Source of the DNA: Channallabes apus
Lineage: Eukaryota > Chordata > Actinopteri > Siluriformes > Clariidae
Length of the DNA stretch: 64,000 nt
Reading direction: 5' to 3'
Assembly (NCBI GenBank): GCA_030522415.1
Contig: CM060104.1
Span: 21,653,825-21,717,824 of the forward strand
Positions within the stretch are counted from its first letter, which is position 1; each line of letters starts with the position of its first letter. Under the pieces are notes generated by a model. It made no database searches, had not been told where the DNA came from, and saw only the letters and a list, made by a program, of their open reading frames with translations. Shown one piece after another: positions 19,289-30,766 of this stretch. The position numbers and the translations under genes are program-made.

Positions 19289-20909
19289 CAGTGGTGTGAA
19301 AAACTATTTGCCCCCCTCCTGATTTCTTATTCTTTTGCATGTTTGTCACACAAAATGTTTCTGATCATCAAACACATTTAACTATTAGTCAAAGATAACA
19401 CAAGTAAACACAAAATGCAGTTTTTAAATTAGGTGTTTTATTATTTAGGGAGAAAAAAATCCAAACCTACATGGCCCAGTGTGAAAAAGTAATTGCCCCC
19501 TGAACCTAATAACTGGTTGGGCCACCCTTAGCAGCAATAACTGCAATCAAGCGTTTGCGATAACTTGCAACGAGTCTTTTACAGCGCTCTGGAGGAATTT
19601 TGGCCCACTCATCTTTGCAGAATTGTTGTAATTCAGCTTTATTTGAGGGTTTTCTAGCATGAACCGCCTTTTTAAGGTCATGCCACAGCATCTCAATAGG
19701 ATTCAGGTCAGGACTTTGACTAGGCCACTCCAAAGTCTTCATTTTGTTTTTCTTCAGCCATTCAGAGGTGGATTTGCTGGTGTGTTTTGGGTCATTGTCC
19801 TGCTGCAGCACCCAAGATCGCTTCAGCTTGAGTTGACGAACAGATGGCCGGACATTCTCCTTCAGGATTTTTTGGTAGACAGTAGAATTCATGGTTCCAT
19901 CTATCACAGCAAGCCTTCCAGGTCCTGAAGCAGCAAAACAACCCCAGACCATCACACTACCACCACCATATTTTACTGTTGGTATGATGTTCTTTTTCTG
20001 AAAAGCTGTGTTACTTTTACGCCAGATGTAACGGGACACGCACCTTCCAAAAAGTTAAACTTTTGTCTCGGCGGTCCACAAGGTATTTTCCCAAAAGTCT
20101 TGGCAATCATTGAGATGTTTTTTTAGCAAAATTGAGACGAGCCTTAATGTTCTTTTTGCTTAAAAGTGGTTTGCGCCTTGGAAATCTGCCATGCAGGCCA
20201 TTTTTGCCCAGTCTCTTTCTTATGGTGGAGTCGTGAACACTGACCTTAATTGAGGCAAGTGAGGCCTGCAGTTCTTTAGATGTTGTCCTGGGGTCTTTTG
20301 TGGCCTCTCGGATGAGTTGTCTCTGCGCTCTTGGGGTAATTTTGCTCGGCCGGCCACTCCTGGGAAGGTTCACCACTGTTCCATGTTTTTGCCATTTGTG
20401 GATAATGGCTCTCACTGTGGTTCGCTGGAGTCCCAAAGCTTTAGAAATGGCTTTAGAACTTTTACCAGACTGATAGATCTCAATTACTTTTGTTCTCATT
20501 TGTTCCTGAATTTCTTTGGATCTTGGCATGAGGTCTAGCTTTTGAGGTGCTTTTGGTCTACTTCTCTGTGTCAGGTAGCTCCTATCTAAGTGATTTCTTG
20601 ATTGAAACAGGTGTGGCAGTAATCAGGCCTGGGGGTGACTACAGAAATTGAACTCAGGTGTGATAAACCACAGTTAAGTTATTTTTCAACAAGGGGGGCA
20701 ATCACTTTTTCACACAGGGCCATGTAGATTTGGAGTTTTTTTTTTTCCCTTAATAACGTAAACCTTCATTTAAAAACTGTATTTTGTGTTCAATTATGTT
20801 ATCTTTGACTAATAGTTAACGGTTATTGATGAGCAGAAACATTTAAGTGTGACAAACATGCAAAAGAATAAGAAATCAGGAAGGGGGCAAATAGTTTTTC
20901 ACACCACTG
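19289..20909 (-). mobile_element. Full-length Tc1-like transposon with long inverted repeats
   Basis: 1621 bp bounded by CAGTGGTGTGAAAAAC and its inverse GTTTTTCACACCACTG, with TA on both sides (19287-19288 and 20910-20911). The inverted repeats are long (about 210 bp) and have an inner repeated motif (GTGTGAAAAAGTAATTGCCC on the left; GGGCAATCACTTTTTCACAC on the right), an IR/DR-type layout. It inserted four bases after the end of the gypsy 3' LTR. Confidence 0.95.
19506..20529 (-). pseudogene. Tc1-like DD34E transposase, inactivated
   Basis: The N-terminal frame (20529-20107) has a paired-type helix-turn-helix (KAISKALGLQRTTVRAIIHKW, residues 26-46), GRPSKI at 59-64 and a second HTH. The C-terminal frame (to 19506) has GGGSVMVWGCFAASG, QQDNDPKHTS and SPDLNPIEMLW; the Asp and Glu are separated by 34 residues. 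Between them is a frameshift in the T-run near 20118-20124 and an in-frame stop at 20055-20057. The first catalytic motif reads WTAE instead of the family WTDE (codon GCC at 20070-20072), so one DDE Asp is lost. Three independent lesions mean it cannot mobilise itself, though its ends look usable by a helper. Confidence 0.92.
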
Positions 20910-20984
20910 TAGAAGGTATTAGGATTGAGCAGCACTTCTACTCTGTTGAATCCTGACACAAGGGATTCAGGCCATTACTTGAAA

Positions 20985-22045
20985 CCACTCAGAGCAGCAC
21001 CCCAGCCAGCTCTTCGTCACTCCTGAACAAGCTCACCCTGGCCCTGACGGCATCTCTGGCCGAGTATTCATAACATGCATGGAACAGCTGGCTAAGGTCT
21101 ACACACATCTTTTTAATCCGTTTTTGGCTCAGTCTTTTGTCCCAACCTGCTTTACATCTGCTACCATTGTGCCAGGTCCAAGTTACTCCCTGCAACAGAA
21201 CTCAGTGACTTTGGTTCCATCGCACTCAGCCGTTCTTCACATCTTCACCCACCTCTAAGCCTGTCTACCACCCAGTGCAGGTCCATAGCAGTTTCCATTT
21301 CCATGGTGCTTCATTCTGCCCAGACTCAGCTGGACAACACTGACACTTATACCAAGATGTTGTTTGTTCATTTTGGCTCAATGTTCAACCAGTTAGCCTT
21401 TCCAAACTATTCTTAAAAACGGCTTGCTGTAAACACACCACTTTCTAACTGGACACTGGACTTCCTTACAAACAGACAACAGTCTGTTCAACTGAACAAC
21501 CTCACCTCCTCCAGTCTCACCCCTGGAGTTCCTCAGGAATAGTTCCCCTCTCTTATATTCCCTATTCCCTTTTCACCCATGATTGCGTACCTGCCTATGC
21601 CTCCAACATCATTATCAAGTTTGCAGATTACAGGGAGGACCAGTTACAGGGAGGAGATCAAGCACATAGTAGCATGGTGTGAGGACAGCAACCTGGAAAT
21701 TAACACCAAGAAGATGAAGGAGGTAATTGTGGATTTTATACGAGCTGGCAATCACACTTATGCTTCCATTCACATGATCAGAGATGTTGCCAGTCATGTA
21801 CCTAGATTTAAGTTCCTTAGAGTCCACATTTCTGAGTGGAGTCACCTGGTCTCTGAACTTTGATTTCCGATTACATACAGTAGGCACAACAGTGCCTGTA
21901 CTTTCTGAGAAGCATATTGTGAAACCACTGTGCCATCGATAGCACCCTCCCTCACAAACTGCATTTCAGTGTTGTACAGCAACTGCATTGCTTTGGACTG
22001 TAAATCTCTTCAGAGGGGGTTGAAAACCACCCAAAAAAATCATTG
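20985..22045 (+). mobile_element. Decayed Rex1-like LINE (plus strand)
   Basis: Heavily mutated RT region. The segment encoding GPDGISGR lies near 21048, then weakly LSDFGSIALS, WTLDFLTNRQQSVQL, SSLTPGVPQ and a stretch encoding IVAWCEDSNLEINTKKMKEVIVDF at about 21670-21735. Many stops and frameshifts. Its end (21860-22045) is repeated at 23775-23985 on the other side of unit A. Confidence 0.75.
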
Positions 22046-23758
22046 ATCATTATCAAAGATAGCTTCTATATTTCTATTATTAGAATAACTATTCTACATA
22101 TAGTACATAACTCTAGAATCAACATGTCAGGTTTAATTACCTAATAAAGTATATCTCAATCAAATCTCATCACCCTGGGCACTTCCAACCCCATTGTGCT
22201 ATATTGGTAATGGGAGTCTAAATTGGCTTAAGGTCTGTTTCTATTAGCTCGTCATTCACAACAGTGTTACCAGTAGTGCATGTCATGATGTGAATGCAAG
22301 CTGACTTGTTGGGCTATTGGATGGCATAAGAGCACTGCGTTTTATTAGTGGGCTATGCGATGTGATACTGATAGCAGTTCAGAATCAGTGCATGGCATTT
22401 ATTTCATGTACGATCACGTTCGTTCACAACAACACAGGAAACTGTGTTAAGTGTATTGTACCACTCTTTGAAGTTTAAAAGGTCCAGCAAGCATGCACAA
22501 GGAGTTACCAATTTGAATTATTGGATGAATATAGGCTTAGGAGGAGCAGGGACTTTCTATAAGCAAAAAATAAATTCAATACATTCTTGAACCAAAGGCA
22601 GAACTCCATGTTGTAGGGGGTTTAACACAGCACAAAGTCAACAAAGGAGGGAGCAATCTGTGACAAATTTCCCACCTCTCAATGTTTCAAACCTTGGAGA
22701 GAGCTGGTTCCAATGTCTCTGGTTACAGTGGTTCATGTGATGTTCATGAAACGCTGCAGCCAAGGAGTTGCACAAAAAAATTTAATTTAATAAATTTGTG
22801 GCCTGTCCAAGATCCAAGACCAAAAATGAAATAAAACATTTGCTGTTCCCCTATGATCGGGCTCAGTTCATGATGGGGTCTTTGGTCAAATTAAGGGAAT
22901 AAAAGTCAAGTTTAAGAAATACACACCTGCAAAGATGGTGTCTAAATGGTACTGTATCTGTGTGGTGCAGTGACCTGAAAAAGCAAAGAATGTTTACTAG
23001 TTTACAAGTAACTGTGCAACAGGAAGTTTATTGCATGATCATGAGGTGCAGCAAGAACCTGTCAAAGTAGCATGAATACTGGTTAAAATAAAGAAAACTC
23101 ACAACAGTCCTCCTGTAATCGTCCATCATCTCAGACACACATTAAAGCCAAAAAAAACTGTGCAGTTGCTCAGGTTGAATTATGGTCTAAGGAATATAAT
23201 TTGGGTTATTGGCAGGTATGGGCAGCAGCAATTAAGTACTTTTGGGCTGACTGGCTATTTTTGTTGGTTCGCAAATTGTTCAACTGTCACCACCGCATTG
23301 ATTGACTTGTTTTTTTTCTTGACAGGTAAAAATGATTTTGTGTGAGACCTACTGTCTTGTGTAAATACCTACCTACAGTACATGCTCTCTTTCTTTTGTT
23401 CTGGAGACTGAATCATCAAACATAGATTTGGGTGCTTTTTTATCCCAGGTGGTGTAGAGGGAGGAGCACTCAACTACCAGCCTAGCTCCAAGGCTTTTAT
23501 TGAATGAATCCTGGATAATCATTGACATTTGACACTTTAACTATTTAATTTTGGGGATGTCCCTACACATATTGGTGGCTTATTCTAGGCTACTGCTTAG
23601 CTTGCGTCAGGCAGAGACCTGTTTGGTATGCTAGTTATTGTTTTTAAAGTTCATGGGAAGTACATTTAAATTGATCACATGAGATAAAAAAGGCTGCATC
23701 CACATTCTCACACACATACACCAAAGGGTGTTAAACAATATATTATATGGCAGGAATG
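22046..23758. repeat. Duplicated unit, copy A
   Basis: Non-coding sequence starting TTCTATATTTCTATTATTAG. It aligns almost throughout with unit B (28098-31770 without its insertions) and partly with unit C. It lacks the hAT and RTE insertions of B, so it shows their empty sites (about 22311-22318 and 23351). It has an extra ~140 bp near 22715-22860 compared with B. No ORF or known repeat identity was recognised inside; it could be an unknown repeat family or a low-copy segmental duplication. Confidence 0.75.
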
Positions 23759-23774
23759 CTATTTTTCATGTACT

Positions 23775-24205
23775 TTGATTGACGATTAGATAGGCACAAC
23801 AGTGTCTGTACTGTCTGAGAAGACTTAAAAAGTCCCACCTGTGTTCAAGAATATTGTGGAACCGCTGTGCCATTGAGAGCATCCTCACAAACTGCATTTC
23901 AGTGTTGTACAGCAACTGCATTGCTTTGGACCTTAAATCTCTTCAGAGGGGCTTTGATTATCAAAGATAGCTCTTACCCCAATAATGGACTATTCAGTCT
24001 TCCATCCGGGCAGGCGCTACAGGTGCCTCAATTTGCCTTTTTCCTGTGTCTAGTACTGCACTGAACCCCTGATCATAGATCACAACAAAATCACAACAAC
24101 TTGTTAATACTATTGTACTGGCACTCTCTGCCTATACTGCACTGTTTCATCTTCTTTGCACCATTTATAAATTATGTTCAACATCACACTACTGTATATT
24201 CCACC
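23775..24205 (+). mobile_element. Rex1-like LINE 3' fragment
   Basis: Matches 21860-22045 (AGGCACAACAGTG, AACTGCATTTCAGTG, AGCAACTGCATTGC) and continues into the C-terminal region (ASSQTAFQCCTATALLWTLN, then a segment like SxxNGLFSLxPSG) and a 3' UTR. The flanking duplication of this segment around unit A points to a rearrangement. Confidence 0.7.
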
Positions 24206-24567
24206 CACATTTCAAATTCAAATTTTATTTGTCACATACACAGTCATACACAGTATAATATGCAGTGAAATGCTTATACGACCGCCAGTGACCTTAAAAA
24301 GAAAATAAAAGCTTGTACGTAAAATAAATAATCAATAAAAAGGAAATACTAAAGAAATAATTTTAACTAGTAAAATTAACTGTACAATAAGGGCATAATA
24401 AAATATTGCAAATAGAGTATATATGTATATAGAATTAAAGTGTCATTGGTTGTGCAAATATGCATGAAAGGTGACGTGCAATTGTCCAGATGTATAAATA
24501 TTTAGTGCAAGTCTGTATGAATGTGTCCATGATTGTCCAGTCATTGTTGTGAGCTTAAAAGATGTTA

Positions 24568-27331
24568 TTAGTCCTGTGTGGAGGTGTGATTGAGAGACCT
24601 TATCGCCTGCGGGAAGAAGCTCCTCCTCAGCCTCTCTGTGTTGGCCTTTAGGGAGCGGAATCGCTTCCCAGACCGCAACAAAGAGAACAGTCCATTACTG
24701 GGGTGACTGAGGTCCTTCATGATCTTCCTGGCCTTAGTCCAGCACCGCTTGCTGTAGATGGAGTGTAGGTCAGGGAGCTCAGTGCGGATGATGCGCTCAG
24801 CTGATCGCACCACCCTCTGTAGAGCTCGTCTGTCCTGCATGGTGCTGTTCCCGAACCAGGTCGTGATGTTTCCCATCAGGATGCTCTCTATGGTGCAGGA
24901 GTAGAAGTTCCTGAGCACCTTGGAGGGCAGTCTAAAGTCTCTCAAGCGTCTGAGGTGGTAGAGACGCTGCCGGGCTTTTTTCACCACGGTGTTGATGTGA
25001 CAGGACCATGACAGGTCCTGCGTGATGTGAACACCGAGGTATCTGAAGCTGTCCACTCTCTCCAATGGGCTCCTGTTGATGACAGGTGTCTGGTAGTTCC
25101 TCTCCTGCTTTGTACTAAAGTCCACTATCAGCTCCTTTGTCTTACTGACGTTCAGGAGGAGATTGTTCCTCTGGCCCCAGTTCTCCAGATTTCCAATCTC
25201 CTCTAGGTAGTCCGACTCATCATTGTTGGTGATCAGTCCGACCACTACAGTGTCGTCAGCAAACTTGATGATGGAGGTGGAGTTGGTAGTGGCCACGCAG
25301 TCGTGGGTGTACAAAGAGTACAGCAGGGGGCTCAGAACACAACCCTGGGAGGCCCCAGTGCTGAGAGTGAGTGTAGCTGAGACATGACCGCCCATCCTTA
25401 CTGCCTGTGGTCTGCCAGTCAGAAAATTGGAGATCCACTGACATATACTGTAGATGAGCTGAGTCCCAGGTGCTCCAGCTTGGTGGTGAGTGTGGAGGGA
25501 ATTATGGTGTTAAAAGCAGAGCTGTAGTCGATGAAGAGCATTTTAACATAATTCCCTTTCCTAGTGTCCAGGTGAGTGAGTGATGTGTGGAGGAGATGAG
25601 AGATTGCATCGTCTGTGGAGCGGTTCTGACGGTATGCAAACTGTAGTGGGTCCAGTGTGTCGGGTAGTGAAGAAATGATGAAGTGTCTGATAAGGCGTTC
25701 AAAGCACTTCATCCCTACTGAGGTGAGGGCTACAGGGCGATAGTCATTGAGGGAAGCAGGATGTGGTTTCTTCGGGACAGGAACAATGATGGACTCTTTG
25801 AAGCATGTGGGGATCACCGACTGAGATAGAGAGGTTGAATATCTCAGTGAACACAGGTGCTAGCTGGTCTGCGCAGGCTCTGAGGATACGGCCTGAGATG
25901 CCGTCTGGTCCTGCTGCTTTCCTGGTGTTCACTCTCTTGAAGGCTCTCCTCACGTCGTGCTCGGAGATGATGAGTGCGTTCCCGGTGCTGGCAGTGTCTT
26001 CCTGTCTGCAGCCGTTAGCACCGCTAGCATTAGCACCGCTAGCGTTAGCGCCGTTAGCGTTAGCGCCATTAGCGTTAGCGCCGCTAGCGTCTTTAGCTGC
26101 AGCCTCGAAGCGAGCATAGAAGGTGTTGAGCTCGTCTGCCAGAGTCCCGTCCGCGTTCGTCATACCGGATGTTGGTGCTTTATAATCCGTTATTGTTCTC
26201 AGTCCCTGCCACAGGCTCCTAGAGTCACTCTGTTGAAGCTGTGACTCTAGTTTTCTCCCGTAGCGCTGCTTCGCCTCTTTCACCGCCTTCCGGACGTTAT
26301 ATGACGCAGCCTTGTACGGTTCCATGTCCCCCGACGCAAGTCCCGTGTTGTAGGCAGCTGTGCGAGATCTCAGAGCGTTGCGGATGGTTTTATCCACCCA
26401 CGGCTTCTGGTTGGGAAACGTTCTGATAGTCTTTTTCTCCACCGTATCGTCTACCAGCTTCTCAATAAATCCCACAACCGCTTCCGTAAACACGCTGACG
26501 TCATCATCGGAGCTGTTTCTGAACATGTCCCAGTCTGCGTCATCGAGTGCGTCCTGTAACGCGGCCACCGATTGGTCCGTCCAGCGCGCGACCTCCCTCT
26601 GAACTGGAACTTCCTGTTTCAGCCTTTGTTTATATTTTGGCATGAGGAAGATGGCGGCGTGGTCGGATTTACCAAGCGCTGGACGAGATTGTGCCTTGTA
26701 ACCGTCTTTGACCGTGGTATAACAATGGTCCAGTGTCCTTTCGCCCCTGGTGGGGCAGGTGATGTGCTGATAAAAGTTCGGCGCTGCGCGTTTGAGGTTG
26801 GCACTATTAAAATCCCCCGCCACAATGAGCGCAGCGTCCCGGTGTTGTGTCTCGTGCTGTGTGAGCGCCTCATGCAGCTCGCATAAGGCAGTTTCAGTGT
26901 CTGCTTGTGGTGGAATGTAAACGGCACTGATTGACTGATGTGAACTCCCGTGGAAGATAAAAAGGACGACACATGATGGACAGTAGTTCCAGGTTTGGTG
27001 TGCAGGAGCGTGTAAGAGGAACAACGCTCACGCTGTTGCACCAGTTGTTGTTCACCATTAAGCACACGCCGCCTCCCCTTGACTTCCCCGAGTCCCGCGT
27101 CCTGTCCATGCGGTGAACCGAGAAGAGCTCGGCTGGTTGTATGGCGTGGTCTGGCACCGCTGGGTTCAGCCATGTCTCGGTGAAGCAGAGGAGATTGCAG
27201 TCCCGAATGTCTCTCTGGAACTTAATCCTGGCCCTGAGGTCATCGAGTTTGTTTTCCAGTGACTGGACGTTGGCGAGCAGGATACTAGGCAGAGGTGTGC
27301 GGTGTGCACGGGTTCTCAGCTGGTTCCTCAC
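24568..27331 (-). pseudogene. LINE ORF2: endonuclease-reverse transcriptase with three frameshifts
   Basis: Frames 27331-26894, 27024-25744, 25817-25419 and 25395-24568 join into one protein. The APE-type endonuclease has LLANVQSLENKLDDL, LCFTETWL, VYIPP, AGDFN and KSDHAAI. RT has [37 protein letters not shown] and [10 protein letters not shown], then a C-terminal region SFRYLGVHI and [11 protein letters not shown]. The first shift is near 26935 (between TSV and ISAVYIPP). The second is near 25828, two bases missing relative to the copy at window start. The third, at 25446-25452, is a 5-bp CTGTA insertion. The protein would nick target DNA and prime reverse transcription; this copy cannot. 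Confidence 0.9.
26008..26092. repeat. Coding minisatellite within LINE ORF
   Basis: GCTAGCGTTAGCACC-like 9-bp units repeat in tandem about nine times, encoding alternating Gly-Ala-Asn with Ala/Ser-Asn on the minus strand (GANANGANAS...). It lies in the linker between endonuclease and RT and keeps the reading frame. Confidence 0.85.
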
Positions 27332-27627
27332 GCCAGCCTCCTCCCCTCGAGGCCTCCGCTTCGCGTCGCGTCGATTGTTCTCCCTCAGGATCTCACTCGG
27401 CCAGCTCGGATCCGGAGTTAAAAACGTCGAATTGTGAGTACATTGTATACCAATAGAAACAAGAGTGTCTCTATCATACCTAATGTACTCAATGGTGATG
27501 ATTTTGCCGATTTTAAAACACTGAAAACTAACTTAAAGAACAAAAACAAAGAAAAGGTGGTCGGAGCAGTCGTGACGGCAGCCGACCTCACCGGCGCCAT
27601 CTTGGTATTTTCTTGGCATTTATTCTG

Positions 27628-27745
27628 TATTAATTCAATTCAATTCAATTTTATTTGTATAGCGCTTTTAACAATTGACATTGTCTCAAAACAGCTTCAC
27701 ACAATCAAAATAATTATTTAAGTTTGTATGGAATGTGAATGTGTA
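27628..27745 (-). mobile_element. L2-like LINE 3' end, short
   Basis: The reverse complement of the L2 tail: CAATTCAATTCAATTTTATTT, AGCGCTTTTAACAATTGACA, CAAAACAGCTTCACAC. Only about 120 bp; strongly 5'-truncated. Confidence 0.8.
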
Positions 27746-27898
27746 TGAATCAAAATGTATTCTGTATATGCTACTGTATATCACACTGAAATCATATATC
27801 CACATATGTATCATATCATTGAGCAGTATCTGATATCGTTATCTTCTTGACATGTCTATCCACTGCCTATAACTATGTTTGCAGAGTTATACTGTATA

Positions 27899-27899
27899 T

Positions 27900-27951
<52 letters not shown>
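27899..27951. repeat. (CA)n microsatellite
   Basis: About 50 bp of CA dinucleotides. Confidence 0.95.
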
Positions 27952-27954
<3 letters not shown>

Positions 27955-28097
27955 TTACTGCGCCTTCTGTACATTACTTAATCACTCTTACCTATGCTCA
28001 CTTACGCACTTCCAGTTAGATGCTAACTGCACTTCATTGGCCATGTACATGTACTTTGCTCAAAGACAATAAAATCTAATCTAATCTAATCTATTTA
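27955..28097 (+). mobile_element. Rex1/CR1-like LINE 3' end with ATCTA repeats
   Basis: Ends in CAAAGACAATAAAATCTAAT followed by tandem CTAAT units, typical of the short-repeat 3' ends of CR1-group LINEs. It abuts unit B directly, much as unit A is preceded by Rex1-like sequence. Confidence 0.6.
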
Positions 28098-28359
28098 TCA
28101 ACCTTCTATATTTCTATTATTAGAATAATTATTCTACATATAATACATAACTCTAGAATCAACATGTCAGGTTTAATTACCTAATAAAGTATATCTCAAT
28201 CAAATCTCATCAGCCTGGGCACTTCCATTACCAATATAGCACAATGGGGTTGGGAGTCTAAATTGGCTTAAGGTCTGTTTCTATTAGCTAGTCATTCACA
28301 ACTGTGTTGCCAGAAGTGCATGTCATGATGTGAATGCAAGCTGACCTGCTGGGCTATTG

Positions 28360-29792
28360 CAGTGGTTCTCAAAGTGTGGGGCCCCACTAGTGGGGAATAC
28401 AGACATGGCAGGTGGGGCGCAATGAACGGGAGGAAATTAGTGGAAAATAATAGGAAAGTACCTATTCTAATTCATGCTTTTCTTTATTGATAATGAAGAG
28501 CATACACTCAAAACTAAACAATCACACACAAATAAATGGATCATTAATACAAGTAAATTGATTTGAAACCTGCGCGACCCACTGGGCAGTGCTGCGTGAC
28601 TCTGATAGACCGCGCATACCATCAAAGTATGTTTTACCCCGCTGGGATGCGCACATACAAACCAGGCATGGCAAGGCGGATACAATATTAAACAGTCCTG
28701 ACATTTTAAATAAATTGAGTCGCGCAGGTTTGTGATTTGAGCGGCGCTGCGCAAATAAACCAGATCAACTCTGCGCTATCCAGATAGTCGCACTGCGCTG
28801 TATTTGCGCAGATATTTGGTTCAATCGGGTGCCACGGTTTCGTCCCACTTTTGATGTGTTTGGCTTCGCATACACTTCGACAATGGAAGAAGCGGAAGAA
28901 AATGGATGGATGGATGGAAACCAAGAACGAGGAGATTGTAAAGAAAAAAGGTGCATCGTCTGTGGTGTGGAATTGTTTTCGGTAGAAGAAAAAAACCTTT
29001 TCTATCATCTGAAATCCAAGCTTCCAAACGAATATGGCCAAAGTAAAAAAATGCGGCAAACCTCAGCAATTCACAGTTTAAATAAAATTACATTATGTAA
29101 AACAGTTTCTTTGTGTTTGAATTTTTATTCATGTATTTTCAGATACAAATTGCTATATTGCGATATATATCGTTATCGAGGTAGAAAATCGCTTCTACCG
29201 TGATAGAAGATTTTGGTTATATCGCCCACCCCTAATGAAGTCAATCTTGAGCTTGGATTCATGGTGGGGATGGTGGGGGCAGAGGAGAGACCCATGTATG
29301 TTTTGTGTCTTATACCGCTGGCAGCAGACAGCATGAGACCCAACAAATTAGGAAGACACTTAGAGACAACATTCTCCAGTCACGTTAATAAGTCACTAGA
29401 CTTCTTTCAAAGAAAGCTGGCAGAATACAGACAGCAGGAGAATCGCATGGCAAAATCTGAATCAGTGGACAGTAAAGCACAAATGGCTTCATTCAAAGTT
29501 CCATACAGAATTGGCCAGTGCAAAAAAAAAAATCTACAAACGATTGCTGAGCAGCTAATAAGCATGGGGTCAATTATGCAAAGATATGTGACAACGTAAG
29601 CCTTTTATAACAATTGCACGTGTATTTTATCTGTTTTGAACTTGGTGTTGTTTGATCTTATTGGTTTAGAAATTGATATTTCAGTAAACAGTAAACTTGG
29701 CCGGTTTCGTTATTATTTTGTTGACAAGTGGGGCTTGAAAATTCGCTCACCCCCTTAAGTGGGGAATGACAGAAAAAGTTTGAGAACCACTG
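28360..29792 (+). mobile_element. Non-autonomous composite hAT element, copy 2
   Basis: Tips CAGTGGTTCTCAAA and TTTGAGAACCACTG with perfect 8-bp duplications GGCTATTG at 28352-28359 and 29793-29800. Unit A keeps the empty site (a single TTGGGCTATTGGATGG). Orientation is opposite to copies 1 and 3. Confidence 0.97.
28829..29599 (+). pseudogene. Two fused hAT zinc-finger fragments
   Basis: The frame 28829-29203 contains the BED-type segment RCIVCGVELFSVEEKNLFYHLKSKL, in which the usual TSGGNT stretch is altered. The frame 29213-29599 has CLIPLAADSMRPNKL, GRHLETT, FFQRKLAEYRQQ, MASFKVPYRIGQCKK and then AEQLI. The second frame starts right at the GATATCGCCCACCCCTA-like end of the inner sequence. 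Neither piece has a catalytic core. They resemble the N-termini of Ac/ZBED1-like and ZBED5/FAM200-like hAT proteins, respectively. Confidence 0.65.
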
Positions 29793-30766
29793 GGCTATTG
29801 GATGGCATAAGAGCACTGTGTTTTATTAGTGGGCTATGCAATGTGATACTGATAGCAGTTCAGAATCAGTGCATGGCATTTATTTCATGTACGATCACGT
29901 TCGTTCACGACTTCACAGGAAACTGGGTTAAGTGTATTGTACCACTATTTGAAATATAAAAGGTCCAGCAAGCATGCACAAGGAGTTACCAATTTGAATT
30001 ATTGGATGAGCATAGGCTTAGGAGGAGGGACTTTCAATAAGCAAAAACTAAATTCAATACATTCTTGAACCAAAGGCAAAACTCCATGTTATAGGGGGTT
30101 TAACACAGGACAAAGTCAACAAAGGATGGGGCATTCTGTGACAAATTTCCCACCTCTCAATGTTTAAACCTGTGGAGAGAGGTGGTTCTAATGTTTCAAT
30201 CAGCGGTCTCAGTTTATGATGGGGTCTTTGGTCAAATGAAGGGAATAAAAGTCAAGTTTAAGAAATGCACACCTGCAAATAAGGTGTCTAAATGGTATCT
30301 GTGTGTTTCAGTGACATAGAAAAGCAAAAAAAGAACAGATTGAAAAAAGGGAAAAGATCAGAACTCAAGTAACTATACATCTTGGTGTTGGAAGGCGGGT
30401 GGAAGGCGACCACAACAAGAAGTTTATTGCATGATCATGAGGTGCAGCAAGAACCTGTCAAAGTAGCATGAGTACTGGTTAAAATAAAGAAAACTCACAA
30501 CAGTCCTCCTGTAATCATCCATCATCTCCCCAAATCTAAAGTTTTCACAGACACACATTAAAGCCAAAAAAAGTGTGCAGTTGCTCAGGTTAAATGATGG
30601 TCTAAGGAACATAATTTTGTATTGGTATTGGTAGGCATGGGTAGCAGCAATTAAGTACTTTTGGGCTGACTGGCTATTTTTGTTGGTTCGCACCAAATTT
30701 TTCAAATGTCATCACCCCATTGATTGACCTGTTTTTTCTTGACAGGTAAAATTGATTTTGTGTGAG

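Larger units (their letters stand above)
24213..27607 (-). mobile_element. Full-length Rex1-like LINE
   Basis: Runs on the minus strand from CAAGATGGCGCCGGTGAGGT (about 27607), a 5' end resembling the YY1-type start of other LINEs, through endonuclease and RT to a 3' UTR ending near 24213 (GTGACAAATAAAATTTGAAT). This is the best-preserved copy of the family in the window. Three frameshifts inactivate it. Confidence 0.88.

Noticed and set aside
23374..23380. TACAGTA in unit A near 23374 as a footprint
   Set aside because: Unit B differs by more than a clean 5-bp indel (CTGCTGTAACTACC), so the history is unclear.
26619..27173. 184-codon minus frame as a host gene
   Set aside because: It is a shadow of the LINE endonuclease in another frame.
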